This document shows, piece after piece, positions 48,006 through 58,227 of a stretch of DNA of 64,000 bases. The DNA is taken from contig JAJHZJ010000696.1 in NCBI GenBank assembly GCA_023548195.1, positions 1,737,843 through 1,801,842 of the forward strand, written 5' to 3'. Below the pieces are notes generated by a model. That model saw only the letters and a program-made list of their open reading frames with translations. It did not search any database and was not told the DNA's origin. Position 1 is the first letter of the stretch, and each line of letters begins with the position of its first letter. Origin of the DNA: Bettongia penicillata ogilbyi. Its lineage: Eukaryota; Chordata; Mammalia; Diprotodontia; Potoroidae. A program made the translations under genes and the position numbers.

Positions 48006-48614
48006 GTCTTCCCCAGGGAGAACTTGTGAGCAAACTTAGGAATTGGCTTGCATGGTGGTGTCAATTTGCCAATAGAACATGCTCAGTTGAAGCCCTCTGG
48101 CTCCTCTACTGGGTGGATTTTGTGCCCTGTCATCCTTCACATTAAATTTAGGTTTCTTGTGAGATTCCTTAGGGAAACCAGTGAAGAGACAAACCACCCA
48201 AAGTCATTCAGACCGAAACATCAAGGAGCAGCCTGGTACTCTCTGGGTGTCTGATTCCTTTCACAAAAAAAGGAATGAAAATGTGGATATAGGTATCTTC
48301 TCAAATATCTCTGCTTTGGCTTCTGTGAAATTTAACAGTAAAATCCCTCATCTCGTGGGACCCTAGACAGGTTCGCAGGGCAGAAAATTGGGTCCCTGAA
48401 CAGGGGAAATCTCCACTCTTTTCTCTTAATTATATGTATTTATATAAAGTAAATATGACAAACAACCTGGAATTTGTTGGTTAACAAGTTTATTGTATTG
48501 CAAAGGATTAGTAGTGAAAGTGAACATTCAGGAAAAGAACTGTAGACTCCCAGGACCCCAAGTGCCCTCTCCAGAGAGTAAAACTTGGAGAAAGGGATCA
48601 CGAAGTAAAGGGAT
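48006..48614. other. Intron 1, unclassified
   Basis: Three overlapping 60-80 codon frames with no domain, and no repeat I can name. Confidence 0.4.
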
Positions 48615-48830
48615 TGACTGGGTCAGGGAGCCAGCACAGGTTATTGGAAAGAACAGTCTCTGGAGTCAGAGGAACTGAATTGGAATCCCACCTTTGACAC
48701 TTAATACCTGTGTGACAAATCACTGAATCTTCCAGGGCCTCAATTTCCTCATCTGTAAAATAAGGGAAATGAATTAAGTGGCTTCTGGGGTTCCTTCCAA
48801 CTCTGTGAACCCATGATCCTGTGAAGTAGA
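48615..48830 (+). repeat. MIR
   Basis: GGTTATTGGAAAGAACAGTC, TCAATTTCCTCATCTGTAAA and CCTTCCAACTCTGTGAACCC. Confidence 0.8.
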
Positions 48831-49199
48831 TTTACCTGGAGTGAAAAAATGGAGAGGGTTCTCCATTGTTTCTCCAAGTTGATAGTTCAACGTGGCTTCT
48901 CTTATATCGCTTGCCATGCCAGCTTCCCTTCTTCCTGCTTGTGACAGCTTCTTCTGTCTTCCCACAAAATCCTTCAAGTTCAGGGCTAAAAGAAACCCCT
49001 GGCTCTGGGAATCGGGGTAAACCACCCATCTGGCAGATCAGTTGTTTGTCATACATCACTTGCATCACTCTTGAGTACTGCCAGAAGCCCATAACGGAGC
49101 ATGCAAAATATATGCAAAATTAAGCCAAGGTCATTGATTGGAGGCACTAGCAGCTAGACTGAAGAGGATTTTATAAGAGATTATACAGGAAAGTTTATT

Positions 49200-49455
49200 A
49201 GGAGCAGCTAGGTGAATGGAGCATCTGGTCAGAAGTCAGGAAAACCTAAGTTCAAATCCAGCCTCAGATGCTTACTAGCAGTGTGACATTGAGCAACTCA
49301 CTTCACCTCTTTCTGCCTCAGTTTCCTTAACTGTAAAAGGGGGACAATAATAGTCCTTGCCTCTCAGGATTGTTGCAAGGATAAAATGAGATAATATTTG
49401 TAAAGTGCTTTGCAGATCTTAAAGTTATCTATATAATAGTTCATCATTATTACAA
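49200..49455 (+). repeat. tRNA-headed, MIR-tailed SINE
   Basis: GGAGCAGCTAGGTGAATGGA head, GTTCAAATCCAGCCTCAGAT and a 3' TTTGTAAAGTGCTTTGCAGA. Confidence 0.9.
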
Positions 49456-49607
49456 TACAGTATTTAGTTAATGTAAGTGAAGTAAATGATTACCGACATG
49501 ATATGATGGGAAGGGTTGTCTTTGGTAAAATGCAGGTTTCTTGAAGACATAGACTTTGGTTTGTGTCTTTGTAGCTCCAGTGTCTAGAACAGTGATCGAT
49601 GTATGGT

Positions 49608-49805
49608 AACAGAACTGATAACAACAATATTAGTGAACATTATATAGCTCTTTGAAATTTGCAAAGATTTATATATGTTGTTTCATTTTATCCTCACAAC
49701 AACTATGGACAGTAGGGAATATTATTATCCCCATTTTATGGATGAGAAAGCTAAGGCAGACAGAGGTGCAGTGACTTGCTCAGGGTCACACAGCCAACGG
49801 GTGAA
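49608..49805 (-). repeat. CORE-SINE
   Basis: AACATTATATAGCTCTTTGA, TATCCTCACAACAACTATGG and GTGACTTGCTCAGGGTCACA. Confidence 0.85.
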
Positions 49806-49849
49806 AATAAATCTTTGAAGAGAATACCTTCACCTTAGCGCCTGAGAAT

Positions 49850-50045
49850 TCATCATTATATAGATTCACAGACTACTAGAGTTAAAAAAGTCTTTATTCT
49901 CTATGTCATAGGATTGAGAGCTGGAAAGAATGAATCATAAAGAACATCTAATTCTGCCCAGATGCAGAAATAGACACTCGGAGAAATGAAAGGAGCGTGT
50001 CCCAGCGGACACTGTAATAAGACGCATCTTCGGGATTTGACCCCT
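49850..50045 (-). repeat. MIR-like SINE, diverged
   Basis: ATAGGATTGAGAGCTGGAAA and ACATCTAATTCTGCCC. Confidence 0.55.
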
Positions 50046-50811
50046 CATTCTTAGTCTCTCAAGCACAAATGTGCTTGAGAGCCTATTATTAAATTTTTAG
50101 TATGAGCATTTATACCTCAGAAATCAGAAATGGTACACATCAGGGCTGATTTATTGGGTTGTTGATTATCTAGACTTATGGATGTGATGAAGAAAATATT
50201 AATATTGCACATTAAACTGAAAAGGTGAGTCGTGGTACTTTTTTTTCGGGGGAGAAGAGCTAGTTGTTAAATATTTATTAACACACCCTTGATCCAGGGT
50301 CAGTGTTCTTTCCATTCATTGGACCACCCTGCCTGGTCTTACCTACCTCTAACTTTTTAGGTGAGCAAACTGAGGCCCAGAAACTATTTGTCTACAGCAA
50401 TTTGTGGCAGAGTAGGTGGGACTGTGCTGGAGCTTCAGATTCCCAGTGTGGGATGCTTTCTCCCAGACCTCCCCACCCTCTACTTCTTCTCCCCTTTGGC
50501 TTAAATAGTATTCTCACCTTAGGTTTTCTGTTAATGTGCAAATATGTTTCAGAGGTGTTACCCATGAAGTCAGTCACACTTTAGTGTGAATCTATTCATC
50601 ACACATGAGCTTTCCTCCAGGATGAAGGATCTCAGGAAGAGGGGAGCAGGAAAAAAGGAGGAATGTTACAGTAAAGGGAAATGGGGATTACTTTAGGTAA
50701 ACCTAACTCCATTAGGCATCTTTGTAAAGTCTGTCTGTTTTGACTGCCACAGAAAAGATGTGGCTGTAACATTACCAATCTCTTGACATAATCTGTAGCA
50801 CTTTGTTCCCA

Positions 50812-51052
50812 TGTTTGTTTTTTGTTCAGTTGCATTCAGTGCTTCATGACCCCATTTGGGGATTTCTTGGGAAGGATACTGGAGGGGTTTGCCATTTCCT
50901 TCTTCAGCTTGTTTTACAGATGGGGAAACTGAGACAAACAGATTTAAGTAACTTGCCCAGGGTCACACAGTTAGAAGTGTCTGAGGCCAGATTTGAACTT
51001 CCTGATTCCAGGCCCAGTGCTCTATCCACGGCACCACCTAGCTGCCCCTTCC
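50812..51052 (-). repeat. tRNA-headed SINE, full length
   Basis: TGACCCCATTTGGGGATTTC tail to GCACCACCTAGCTGCCCC head. It sits directly beside the composite SINE at 51060. Confidence 0.93.
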
Positions 51053-51059
51053 CACATTT

Positions 51060-51375
51060 GTGTGTTCTTCCTTCATTGCCGAAGATGTCCATGCCATCAG
51101 AGAAATGATGACATGACTTGCATTTGACTTTGTTTTGAGTGAGGGAGGGCTGTGCAGGTCACCAGCCTCACTTCTCCTTCAGAACCATCTGAATCCAGTG
51201 ACCAGACATTCATCAGGATGACTGGAGATGACCCAGGATGAGGCAATTGGGGTTAAGTGACTTGCCCAAGGTCACACAGCTAGTGAGTGTCAAGTGTCTG
51301 AGGTGAGATTTGAACTCAGATCCTCCTGATTCCTGCACTGGTGCTCCATCCGCTGCACCACCTAACTGCCCCTAA
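51060..51375 (-). repeat. Composite SINE, tRNA head plus unique 3' module
   Basis: 3' module GATGACATGACTTGCATTTG and GTGCAGGTCACCAGCCTCAC, then a tRNA-like part GACTTGCCCAAGGTCACACA ending CACCACCTAACTGCCCC. It is highly similar to 57575-57880. Confidence 0.88.
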
Positions 51376-51399
51376 TTCCCAATATTTACTCATTTGTCA

Positions 51400-52440
51400 A
51401 ATCCTGTGCATTATGTAATTTCAGTAACCCTTGAATCTGCCCCATCCTTCTTGTTTCAATTAGCCCCACTCTAGCTCAGACCTTCATTGTCAGGGCTTAA
51501 TCAGGGCCTTCCACTTTCATTCCCACATCTCCTTCATTAATCATGTCTGACCCGAAGTGCTGAGTGGGATCTCACTTCCAGCCCTCAGCCCACAAACAAA
51601 ATAACAGTCTGCTGTTCTGTCACTGTACCTATAGGGCTTTTCCTCTGGGCTGTTAGTGGCTGCTGAAATTCTAGCCAAGGGCAAGCCCACATGGGTTGCT
51701 CAGACAAAATCCCAGTTTAGGAATCTGCAGAGTGCAGATGAAAAGGGCAGCACTCAGGCTTTCCCCTGGAGCAGGCTATTTAGGGAATACTAAGAGCTTG
51801 CAGAGCTCCAACCTGAACTGTCCCTGAAGCACTGGAGCAATGCATCACTCAATTACCCGAAGAAAGCAGCAGCATGATGGAGCATATACAAGCTCAGCCC
51901 TTTCTCCAGAATTGCAGAGAGCCCAGCCAGCCCTAACATAATGTCTGAACTCAGAAAGTCAGCTGGAAGAGAGAACAAACAAAGAGAATTCCATCGTAAC
52001 CGGGACACTCAAGACTCAAACTCGGAGGAAGAGACTGACTCAAGAAATCTCAGAAGAACATAGCGTGGGTTACAAGTTCAACCAGGATTGCTGAAGATGA
52101 AGCCAAAGTTGTTTTTTTGAAGAGCTCAGAAACGATTTGATAAATGACTTGAGAATGTTAAAGGAAAAATTGGAAAAGAAATGAGAACGGTTAAAGAAAG
52201 AACTGGAAAGAAAATTACTCGTGTTGCAGAAGAGGTACAAAACTTGAACCACACAAGAGTCTCTAAAAATTAGAATGGACCAAATTGAAGTTAATGACTA
52301 CGTGAGACAAAAAGAATATTAAGACTAAGTCAAAAGACTGAAAAAATAGAAGAAAATGTGGAGCATTTTAAAGCAAAAACAAACACACACCAATTGACCT
52401 GGAAAACAGCTTGATGAGAGACAATGACAAAATACTTAAT
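51400..52440 (+). pseudogene. L1 relic: 5' UTR and start of ORF1
   Basis: ORF1 begins with ATG at 51941 (MSELRKSAGRENKQREF) after several hundred bases of L1 5' UTR. The charged, coiled-coil-like run then hits frameshifts and stops. ORF1 encodes an RNA-binding chaperone in active L1; this copy is dead. It is split by SINE sequence and resumes at about 52975. Confidence 0.75.
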
Positions 52441-52454
52441 AATAATAAAAACAA

Positions 52455-52695
52455 TAATTTTTGTGGTTCAATCTAGTCTGACTCTTCATGACCCTATTTG
52501 GGGTTTTCTTAGCAAAGATACTGGAATGGTTTATCATTTCCTTCTCCAATTCATTTTACAGATGAGGAAACTGAGGCAAACAGGGTGAAGTGACTTTCCC
52601 AGGGTCTCTCAGCTAGTGTGTGAGATCAGATTTGAACTCAGGTCTTCCTGATGCCAGGCCTGGCTCTCTATCCAATGAGCCACCTAGTCATCCTA
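52455..52695 (-). repeat. tRNA-headed SINE inserted in L1 ORF1
   Basis: TTTGGGGTTTTCTTAGCAAA to GAGCCACCTAGTCATCCT. Confidence 0.9.
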
Positions 52696-52970
52696 ATAAT
52701 ATCGATAGCCATCATTTATATAGTACTTATTATGTGCCAGGTTTTATGAAAAGTACTTTACAATTATGATTTCGTTTTCCCCTCACAACAACCCTGTGAA
52801 ACAGGGGCTATTATTATCTCCATTTTAAAAATGAAGATATTGAGGCAGAGAGAGGTTAAGTTTACTTGCCCAGGGTCACACAACTAGTGTGTGTCTAAGG
52901 CTGGAATTAAACTCAGGTATTCCTGACTCAAAGCCAAGCACTCTTTCTACTGTTCTGTCCCTATTTTAAG
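52696..52970 (-). repeat. MIR/CORE-SINE inserted in L1 ORF1
   Basis: TTATATAGTACTTATTATGT, CCTCACAACAACCCTGTGAA and GCACTCTTTCTACTGTTCTG. Confidence 0.88.
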
Positions 52971-53085
52971 CTACCTAAACTACACAATTTTAAAAAAGAG
53001 CTTATATATGTTTCAAGAACTCATAATAGAAAATTGCCCAGATCTCTTTGAACCAGAGAGCAAACTGGAAATACAAAAATTTTTG
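52971..53085 (+). repeat. L1 ORF1 continuation
   Basis: CTACCTAAACTACACAATTT, CAAGAACTCATAATAGAAAA and CCAGAGAGCAAACTGGAAAT continue the ORF1 order interrupted at 52440. Confidence 0.75.
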
Positions 53086-53175
53086 TATTTCCTCTTGGAA
53101 AAGAAATATTTTTACATGAAGCACCATTTTCGATAGAGTTAAAAAGCTGTGTGTATAATCTGTGACTCAGGATTT
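53086..53175 (+). repeat. Unclassified repeat, copy 1
   Basis: GAAATATTTTTACATGAAGC and AATCTGTGACTCAGGAT align with 56245-56340 (GAAATGTTTTCATGTGAAGC, AATCTGTGACTCGGGAT). Confidence 0.55.
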
Positions 53176-54240
53176 ATGAAGACTATGTGACAGAGAGGTG
53201 AGGATAGATTTCTTGTGATAACTGTCTTGATTGTGATTTTATGAGAAAAACATGTAAAGAGAAGTTTCTAAAGAAAACTCTATGAAGATTTTTTGAGAGA
53301 AGTTAAAAAGTCATCTCCTGTCACTTGTGGAGAGAACACAAAGGAAAAAGTAACTAAAGTTAAAAAGCAATATTAAGATGACTAAGAGACTTTACTCATT
53401 ATCCAAAGGGAGTTGAATGATTTAGAACTGAGTTTACAGACAAGTCGCTTTGATAGTTACGTCTGTGGTAGCCAAAATATTATAAATAGTCACATTAGGA
53501 TGCCATAGGAAGTATATGGAGAGAAGAGAAAGATTGGAATAGTCACTGTGGGCAATGAGATAGAGAATTGATTGGAAAAGAATGGAAGAATTATCAATAA
53601 AAATGAGCATCCAGTTGAGGTTAGATACCATAAATTTGGAGGGACCTAGTCAACGTGGTTGAGCCCTTTGTCAGCCTGAGAAAAAGAATGTAAAAGGCAT
53701 ATGAATGAATGAGAGTTTGCTTTTGGCAAGGCATTAGTGGTGATGAGAAAATGAGGCAAGAGATTCTAACTCAAAAGACAGTGCATGCTTGATCTGGATA
53801 ACTATGGGGTCAAGATTGTCACAGAGGAAAATGAGATCAGACCAGAGAGGTGTGGAAAGGCTGTGGGCTGAAGTGAAGATGAACAAGGGGTTTAGGAGGA
53901 TAAAGAAAAAACGGGGTGAAAGGATAGAAAGATGTGATCAGAAAGAGGAATTTCATGGGTCTGGATCATAGAGGTTGAAGAATCATGGGTGGCCTTGAGA
54001 ACTCTTGCATGTGGTTGAGGTACAGTGAAGTTGTGGGAAGTGATAAAGTTGATTGAACTGGGAAGACAGGGTGCTGGAGGGACAGCAACATGAGGGGACA
54101 ATCTAAACCTAGTACTCAAGTACTTGAATTGAAGGGGGAATGACGGGGGGAACCGGTAGATAACTAGGAAGAATCTCTTCAGCAGTGGTATCCTCAGTCA
54201 GGTGCACCAAGAAAGTTATGGGTGGGGTTCTGCCCTCTAG
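53176..54240. other. Intron 1, possible old L2-clade sequence
   Basis: Purine-rich plus strand around 53530-54210 (GATGTGATCAGAAAGAGGAA) has the composition of reversed L2-clade LINE sequence, but I cannot align it firmly. Confidence 0.35.
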
Positions 54241-54329
54241 ATTTTGAAGATGTCTATCCCGGGCATGGGAATCATGTACTTTGTGCTAATCATTACAACC
54301 ATTCAGTTCCTTGTTTATTATTCATCAGA

Positions 54330-54485
54330 TCACAGATTTAAAGCTGGAAGGAGCCTTAGCGAAAAGGAGGTCCAATCTGCTAATTTTACAGATGAGGAAA
54401 CTGAGGCCCAGAAAAATGGTGAGATCTGAATCCAGATCTCTTGACTCCAAAACAAGTTATCTTTGCACTGCACCATACAGTCTCC
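54330..54485 (-). repeat. MIR-like SINE
   Basis: TCACAGATTTAAAGCTGGAA, GATGAGGAAACTGAGGCCCA and a diverged head TTGCACTGCACCATAC. Confidence 0.8.
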
Positions 54486-54789
54486 CAATTCATTCACAAT
54501 ACTGCCCTTCACTCATTCATTGAACAGATATTTATTGAAAGTGCTTATTCCAGGTGTGTGTTTTTGGTTGAAGATTCAAAATTTAAATAGGATGGAAGCA
54601 GTTGGACATCCGTGGAGGCAGAACCAGAAGAGATTTTGAATTCTCCTTCACATTTAAATAAAATACATGAAAAACAAACGTGCTGCTGTTTCTCAACCAT
54701 TTCAACCTGGTAGTCTTATTGGCTTTGAAAGCCAGTAATGTGAAGAGAGCCTTAACTTCTAAGACCTTCCACAGACCACACCACAGCTG

Positions 54790-55340
54790 TTTTAAAGACA
54801 TTTTGTTTTTATTTTCAGTTCTAAATTCCCCTCCCTTCCTCCATTCTTTTCCTCTCTCACCCATTGAGAAACCCAGAAATATGTTACCCACATACATATG
54901 AATTTATGCAAAACATATTTCTGCAATAGTCACGTTCCCCCACTCTGCCCCGCCTTAAAAAAAAAAACCAAGAAAAATAAAGAGAAAAAAAATTTAATCT
55001 GCATTCTTAATCTATTCAGTTTCTTTCTGGAGGTGGATAGTATATTTCATCATAAGTCCTTTGGAATTGTGACCAATCATTGTATTGATCAGTTACTAAG
55101 TCTTTCACAATTGATTACCATTATAATATTATTGTTACTGTGTACACTGTTCTCCTGTCCTGCTTTCTTCACATTGCGTCAGTTCACATACATCTTCCCA
55201 GGTTTTTCTGAAACCATCTCCTTCATATTTTCTTACAGCGTGATAGTATTCCATCAGTCATATACCATAACTTGTTCTTTCATCCCCCAGTTAATGGATA
55301 TCCCCTCAATTTCCACACAGCTGTTTTAGATACTGCGTCT
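54790..55340 (-). repeat. L1-type LINE 3' end
   Basis: CATAAGTCCTTTGGAATTGT, GTGATAGTATTCCATCAGTC and CAGTTAATGGATATCCCCTC. It is collinear with 6000-6600. Confidence 0.75.
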
Positions 55341-55384
55341 TGACTCGAATCAAAATAGATGCTTATTGATGGGAGAATGGCTAA

Positions 55385-55915
55385 ACCAACTGGTGCATGA
55401 ATCCAATGAATAAGCATTTGTAAAGCACCTAGTGTGTTCCAGGCATTGGGGATACAAAGACAAAAACAAAGTACCTGCCCTCAAGGAGTTTCCATTCTTC
55501 CGATGGTGGAGAAAATAAGTAAATAGGTAGATATAAGATATATCCAGAGTAAATGGAAGGCTCTCTGACAGGGGGAGGATATTGGCAGCTGGAGGAGGGA
55601 TAGGGAAAGGACTCCTAGAGACGACTGGATTTGAGCAGACTCAAGAACGAATCCAGGGAGGCCATGGGGCATGAATGAAAGGCAAAAGCATTACAGGTGT
55701 GAGAGCAGCTTGTCAAGGGCATAAAGATGGCAGGTGGGGTGGTATGTTTGAGGGACTGCATGTAGGCCAGGGTTGTGTTGCTATAACGCACACTTAACAA
55801 AGGGGAGTTCAGTGTAAGAAGACTGGGAAGGTAGAAAGGGGCCATGAAATACTAAACAAAGAAGTTTTTATTTGATCCTGGAGGTAATAGAGAGGTAATA
55901 TAAGAACAAAAGACA
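55385..55915 (-). repeat. L2-clade 3' region
   Basis: TAAGCATTTGTAAAGCACCT, ACCTGCCCTCAAGGAGTTTC and TTTTTATTTGATCCTGGAGG, the same architecture as the 8850 relic but shorter. Confidence 0.65.
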
Positions 55916-56244
55916 TCAATAAAAATGAATTTTTAAAAAAGACTGCATCTTGAGACTTAATCTAGCAAGAGTCCTAGAAGAAAGTGAGGTAGATGTAGAA
56001 CATTACAATTGGATTAGACTTTTAAAAGTACAGGTGATGGTTAATGAGGTTACAGAGAAGGAGAATGAATAGGAAGAGTTGGGGACGTTGTGTCAGGATT
56101 TGGGGAGGAAATGTAACCTTCTGCAAAGAGTTTATAATCTTTTAAGATTTAATAAATATGATAAAATACAATAAATATAATAAAATAATTACATAATTAC
56201 ATTTAGTCTCATGATATACATGAGGAAATCTGGAGGAAGGCTGT

Positions 56245-56340
56245 ATCTCCATTCTTTTGAAAGAGAAATGTTTTCATGTGAAGCATCATTCTCAATACAG
56301 TTAAGAAGCTGCAGGTTTAATCTGTGACTCGGGATGTTGT
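56245..56340 (+). repeat. Unclassified repeat, copy 2
   Basis: See the copy at 53086. The alignment seems to end at GTGACTCGGGAT. Confidence 0.55.
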
Positions 56341-56689
56341 CTCATGTATTTGCCTCCTAGGAAAAAGTACAATGTAGAAAAATGAATTTTTTTGCCTGGC
56401 TTTAAAAACTTTGAATCATAATGAAAATGCCACTCACTACGACAACATGACAATCTTCTTTAAAAGGTGAAAAGCACCCAATAAAAGAGCCATTATGATT
56501 ACTGTGGTTCAGACCATTGTGGGCATGCGATTAGTGCCCAGTAAAGACTGTTGATTGATCTTAGTGATTTGGAAAGGATACATTCAATCAATTTCTTTTT
56601 TCTCCTAAGAAGTAGATGTAAACAATCAATGACAGTCCTTCAATTGAACCTCCACAACATCCAGCTCATACATCACATGACCCTTGCAA

Positions 56690-56820
56690 GATCTGGAGGT
56701 GGGAGGGACTTCAGAGGCCATCTAGTCCACTCTCTACTCCCCCCTCCCCCCAATTGACAGATGAGGAAAGTGAGGGTCAGAGAGATGAGGTGGTTTGCTC
56801 AACAGATGACAGAGAAACCC
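56690..56820 (-). repeat. MIR-like SINE
   Basis: GGGACTTCAGAGGCCATCTA and GATGAGGAAAGTGAGGGTCA. Confidence 0.8.
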
Positions 56821-57084
56821 TCTCATCTGTCCTCTTTTCTCCTCTTATAAATCCAGCCCCTTCCTTCATTCCCTCATTACCTCTACCCAGGACCAGTGAT
56901 GTTAAACTCAAATAAAACAGGTGACAGATTGATTTAGAAAATCACGTTAGCCTTATCTATGTTCTATTGCATTTTCATTTATTTTGTTAACTGTTTCCCC
57001 ATTGTATTTTAATCTGGTTCAGGCTGCAGTCCTGAGTATTGTGGACTGCATGCTGCTAGCTGGAGTACTGATGGAGTATGTTTG

Positions 57085-57375
57085 ATACCTCAGCCTTGGA
57101 CTATTACAGCAGCCACTTCCAGCCCCCAGTTCCCTTCATCATCCGTCTCTCATACAGCTACCAAAATCATGTTCCTAAGGCACAGATCTGACCACATCAC
57201 TCCTCAAATCAGAAACTGTCAGTAGTTCACTATTGCCTCTAGAATAATTGAAGACCCTCCACCACCCGGTTCCCAGCTACATTTCCAGCCTTATTTTCCA
57301 CTACTCCCCATACATGGAGTGAAACATACCCTGTTTCAGCCAAGTGGCCTCCTAGGAGTTCCAATGCCAAAGTGA
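57085..57375 (+). repeat. L2-clade ORF2 fragment
   Basis: CACAGATCTGACCACATCAC encodes the RSDHIT motif also found at 36265. The rest is diverged, with stops. Confidence 0.65.
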
Positions 57376-57399
57376 TGTTTTCTCCTATTTTCTGAGCGG

Positions 57400-57570
57400 A
57401 GGCAGCCGGGTGGCACAGTCTGGACTTGGGTTCAAAAGCTCTGCGTTCAAATACCCGTTCACACACTTACTAGCTGTTGGACCCTGAGCAGGTCACCTCT
57501 CTCTAATCTACTTCAGTCCAATACAATCAACATTTATTAAGCATCTACTATTTGGCAGGTGCTATTCTAA
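57400..57570. repeat. tRNA-headed SINE start (+) and L2 end (-)
   Basis: GGCAGCCGGGTGGCACAGTC, TTACTAGCTGTTGGACCCTG, then ATCAACATTTATTAAGCATC. Confidence 0.7.
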
Positions 57571-57574
57571 GAGC

Positions 57575-57880
57575 TGGGGGTGTGTGTTCGTCTTTCTTTG
57601 CCTAAGAAGACCATGCCATCAGAGAAATAATGACATGACTTACACTTGACTTTGTTTTGAGTGAGGCTGTGCAGGTCACCAGCCTCACTTCTCCTCCAGA
57701 GCCATCTGAATCCAGTGACCAGATATTCATCAGGATGACTGGAGATGGCCCAGGATGAGGCAGTTGGGGTTGAGTGACTTGTCCAAGGTCACACAGCTAG
57801 TGAGTGTCAAGTGTCTGAGCGAGATTTGAACTCATATTCTCCTAACTTCTGCTCTATCCACTGCACCACCTAGCTACTCC
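57575..57880 (-). repeat. Composite SINE, second tRNA-headed copy
   Basis: GATGACTGGAGATGGCCCAG, then GTCCAAGGTCACACAGCTAG, ending CACCACCTAGCTACTCC. It lies 350 nt upstream of TRPC3 exon 2. Confidence 0.88.
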
Positions 57881-58227
57881 AAGAGTTGGGGGTTCAATCA
57901 CTAGAAAGAAGTTGAACCCTTTGTGTGAAGGAAGGGCCCCTTCTCAGAATTATGTTTTTAAAGGCAAAAACCAAACCAAACCAAACCATAGGATTACAGA
58001 GGAAGCCAATTATATTGAAATTCAGTTATCAAAATACTTTTTCTAAAGTTCACAGCCCCCTGGTAGAGTCTTTAATTAATGGTTGGCACCGGGCAAAAGA
58101 AAGGTTGCGGGTGACCTTGCAGAGTGCCAAATGGAACTCTGAGCTTGGCAGGAGGGAAAGAGGTGGTGTGGAGAGAGGGGTGCCAGCTGTCATCGCCTCC
58201 TCTGACTTTCTCCTTGCCGCTAATTAG

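Larger units (their letters stand above)
39410..58227 (+). other. TRPC3: TRPC3 intron 1
   Basis: Intron of about 18.8 kb bounded by GTGAGT (39410) and TAATTAG (ending 58227). The first kilobase is GC rich and repeat laden; the rest is AT rich and built mainly from SINE and LINE fragments. I recognise no further TRPC3 exon inside it. Confidence 0.9.

Noticed and set aside
50812..51375. tRNA genes suggested by tRNA-like heads of SINEs
   Set aside because: Only degraded A/B-box-like regions joined to SINE tails; no cloverleaf with an anticodon arm is intact.
58124..58227. Upstream extension of the exon 2 frame (codons before the acceptor)
   Set aside because: The frame is open by chance; a clear branch point, pyrimidine tract and AG precede 58228, and the exon 1 phase fits exactly.
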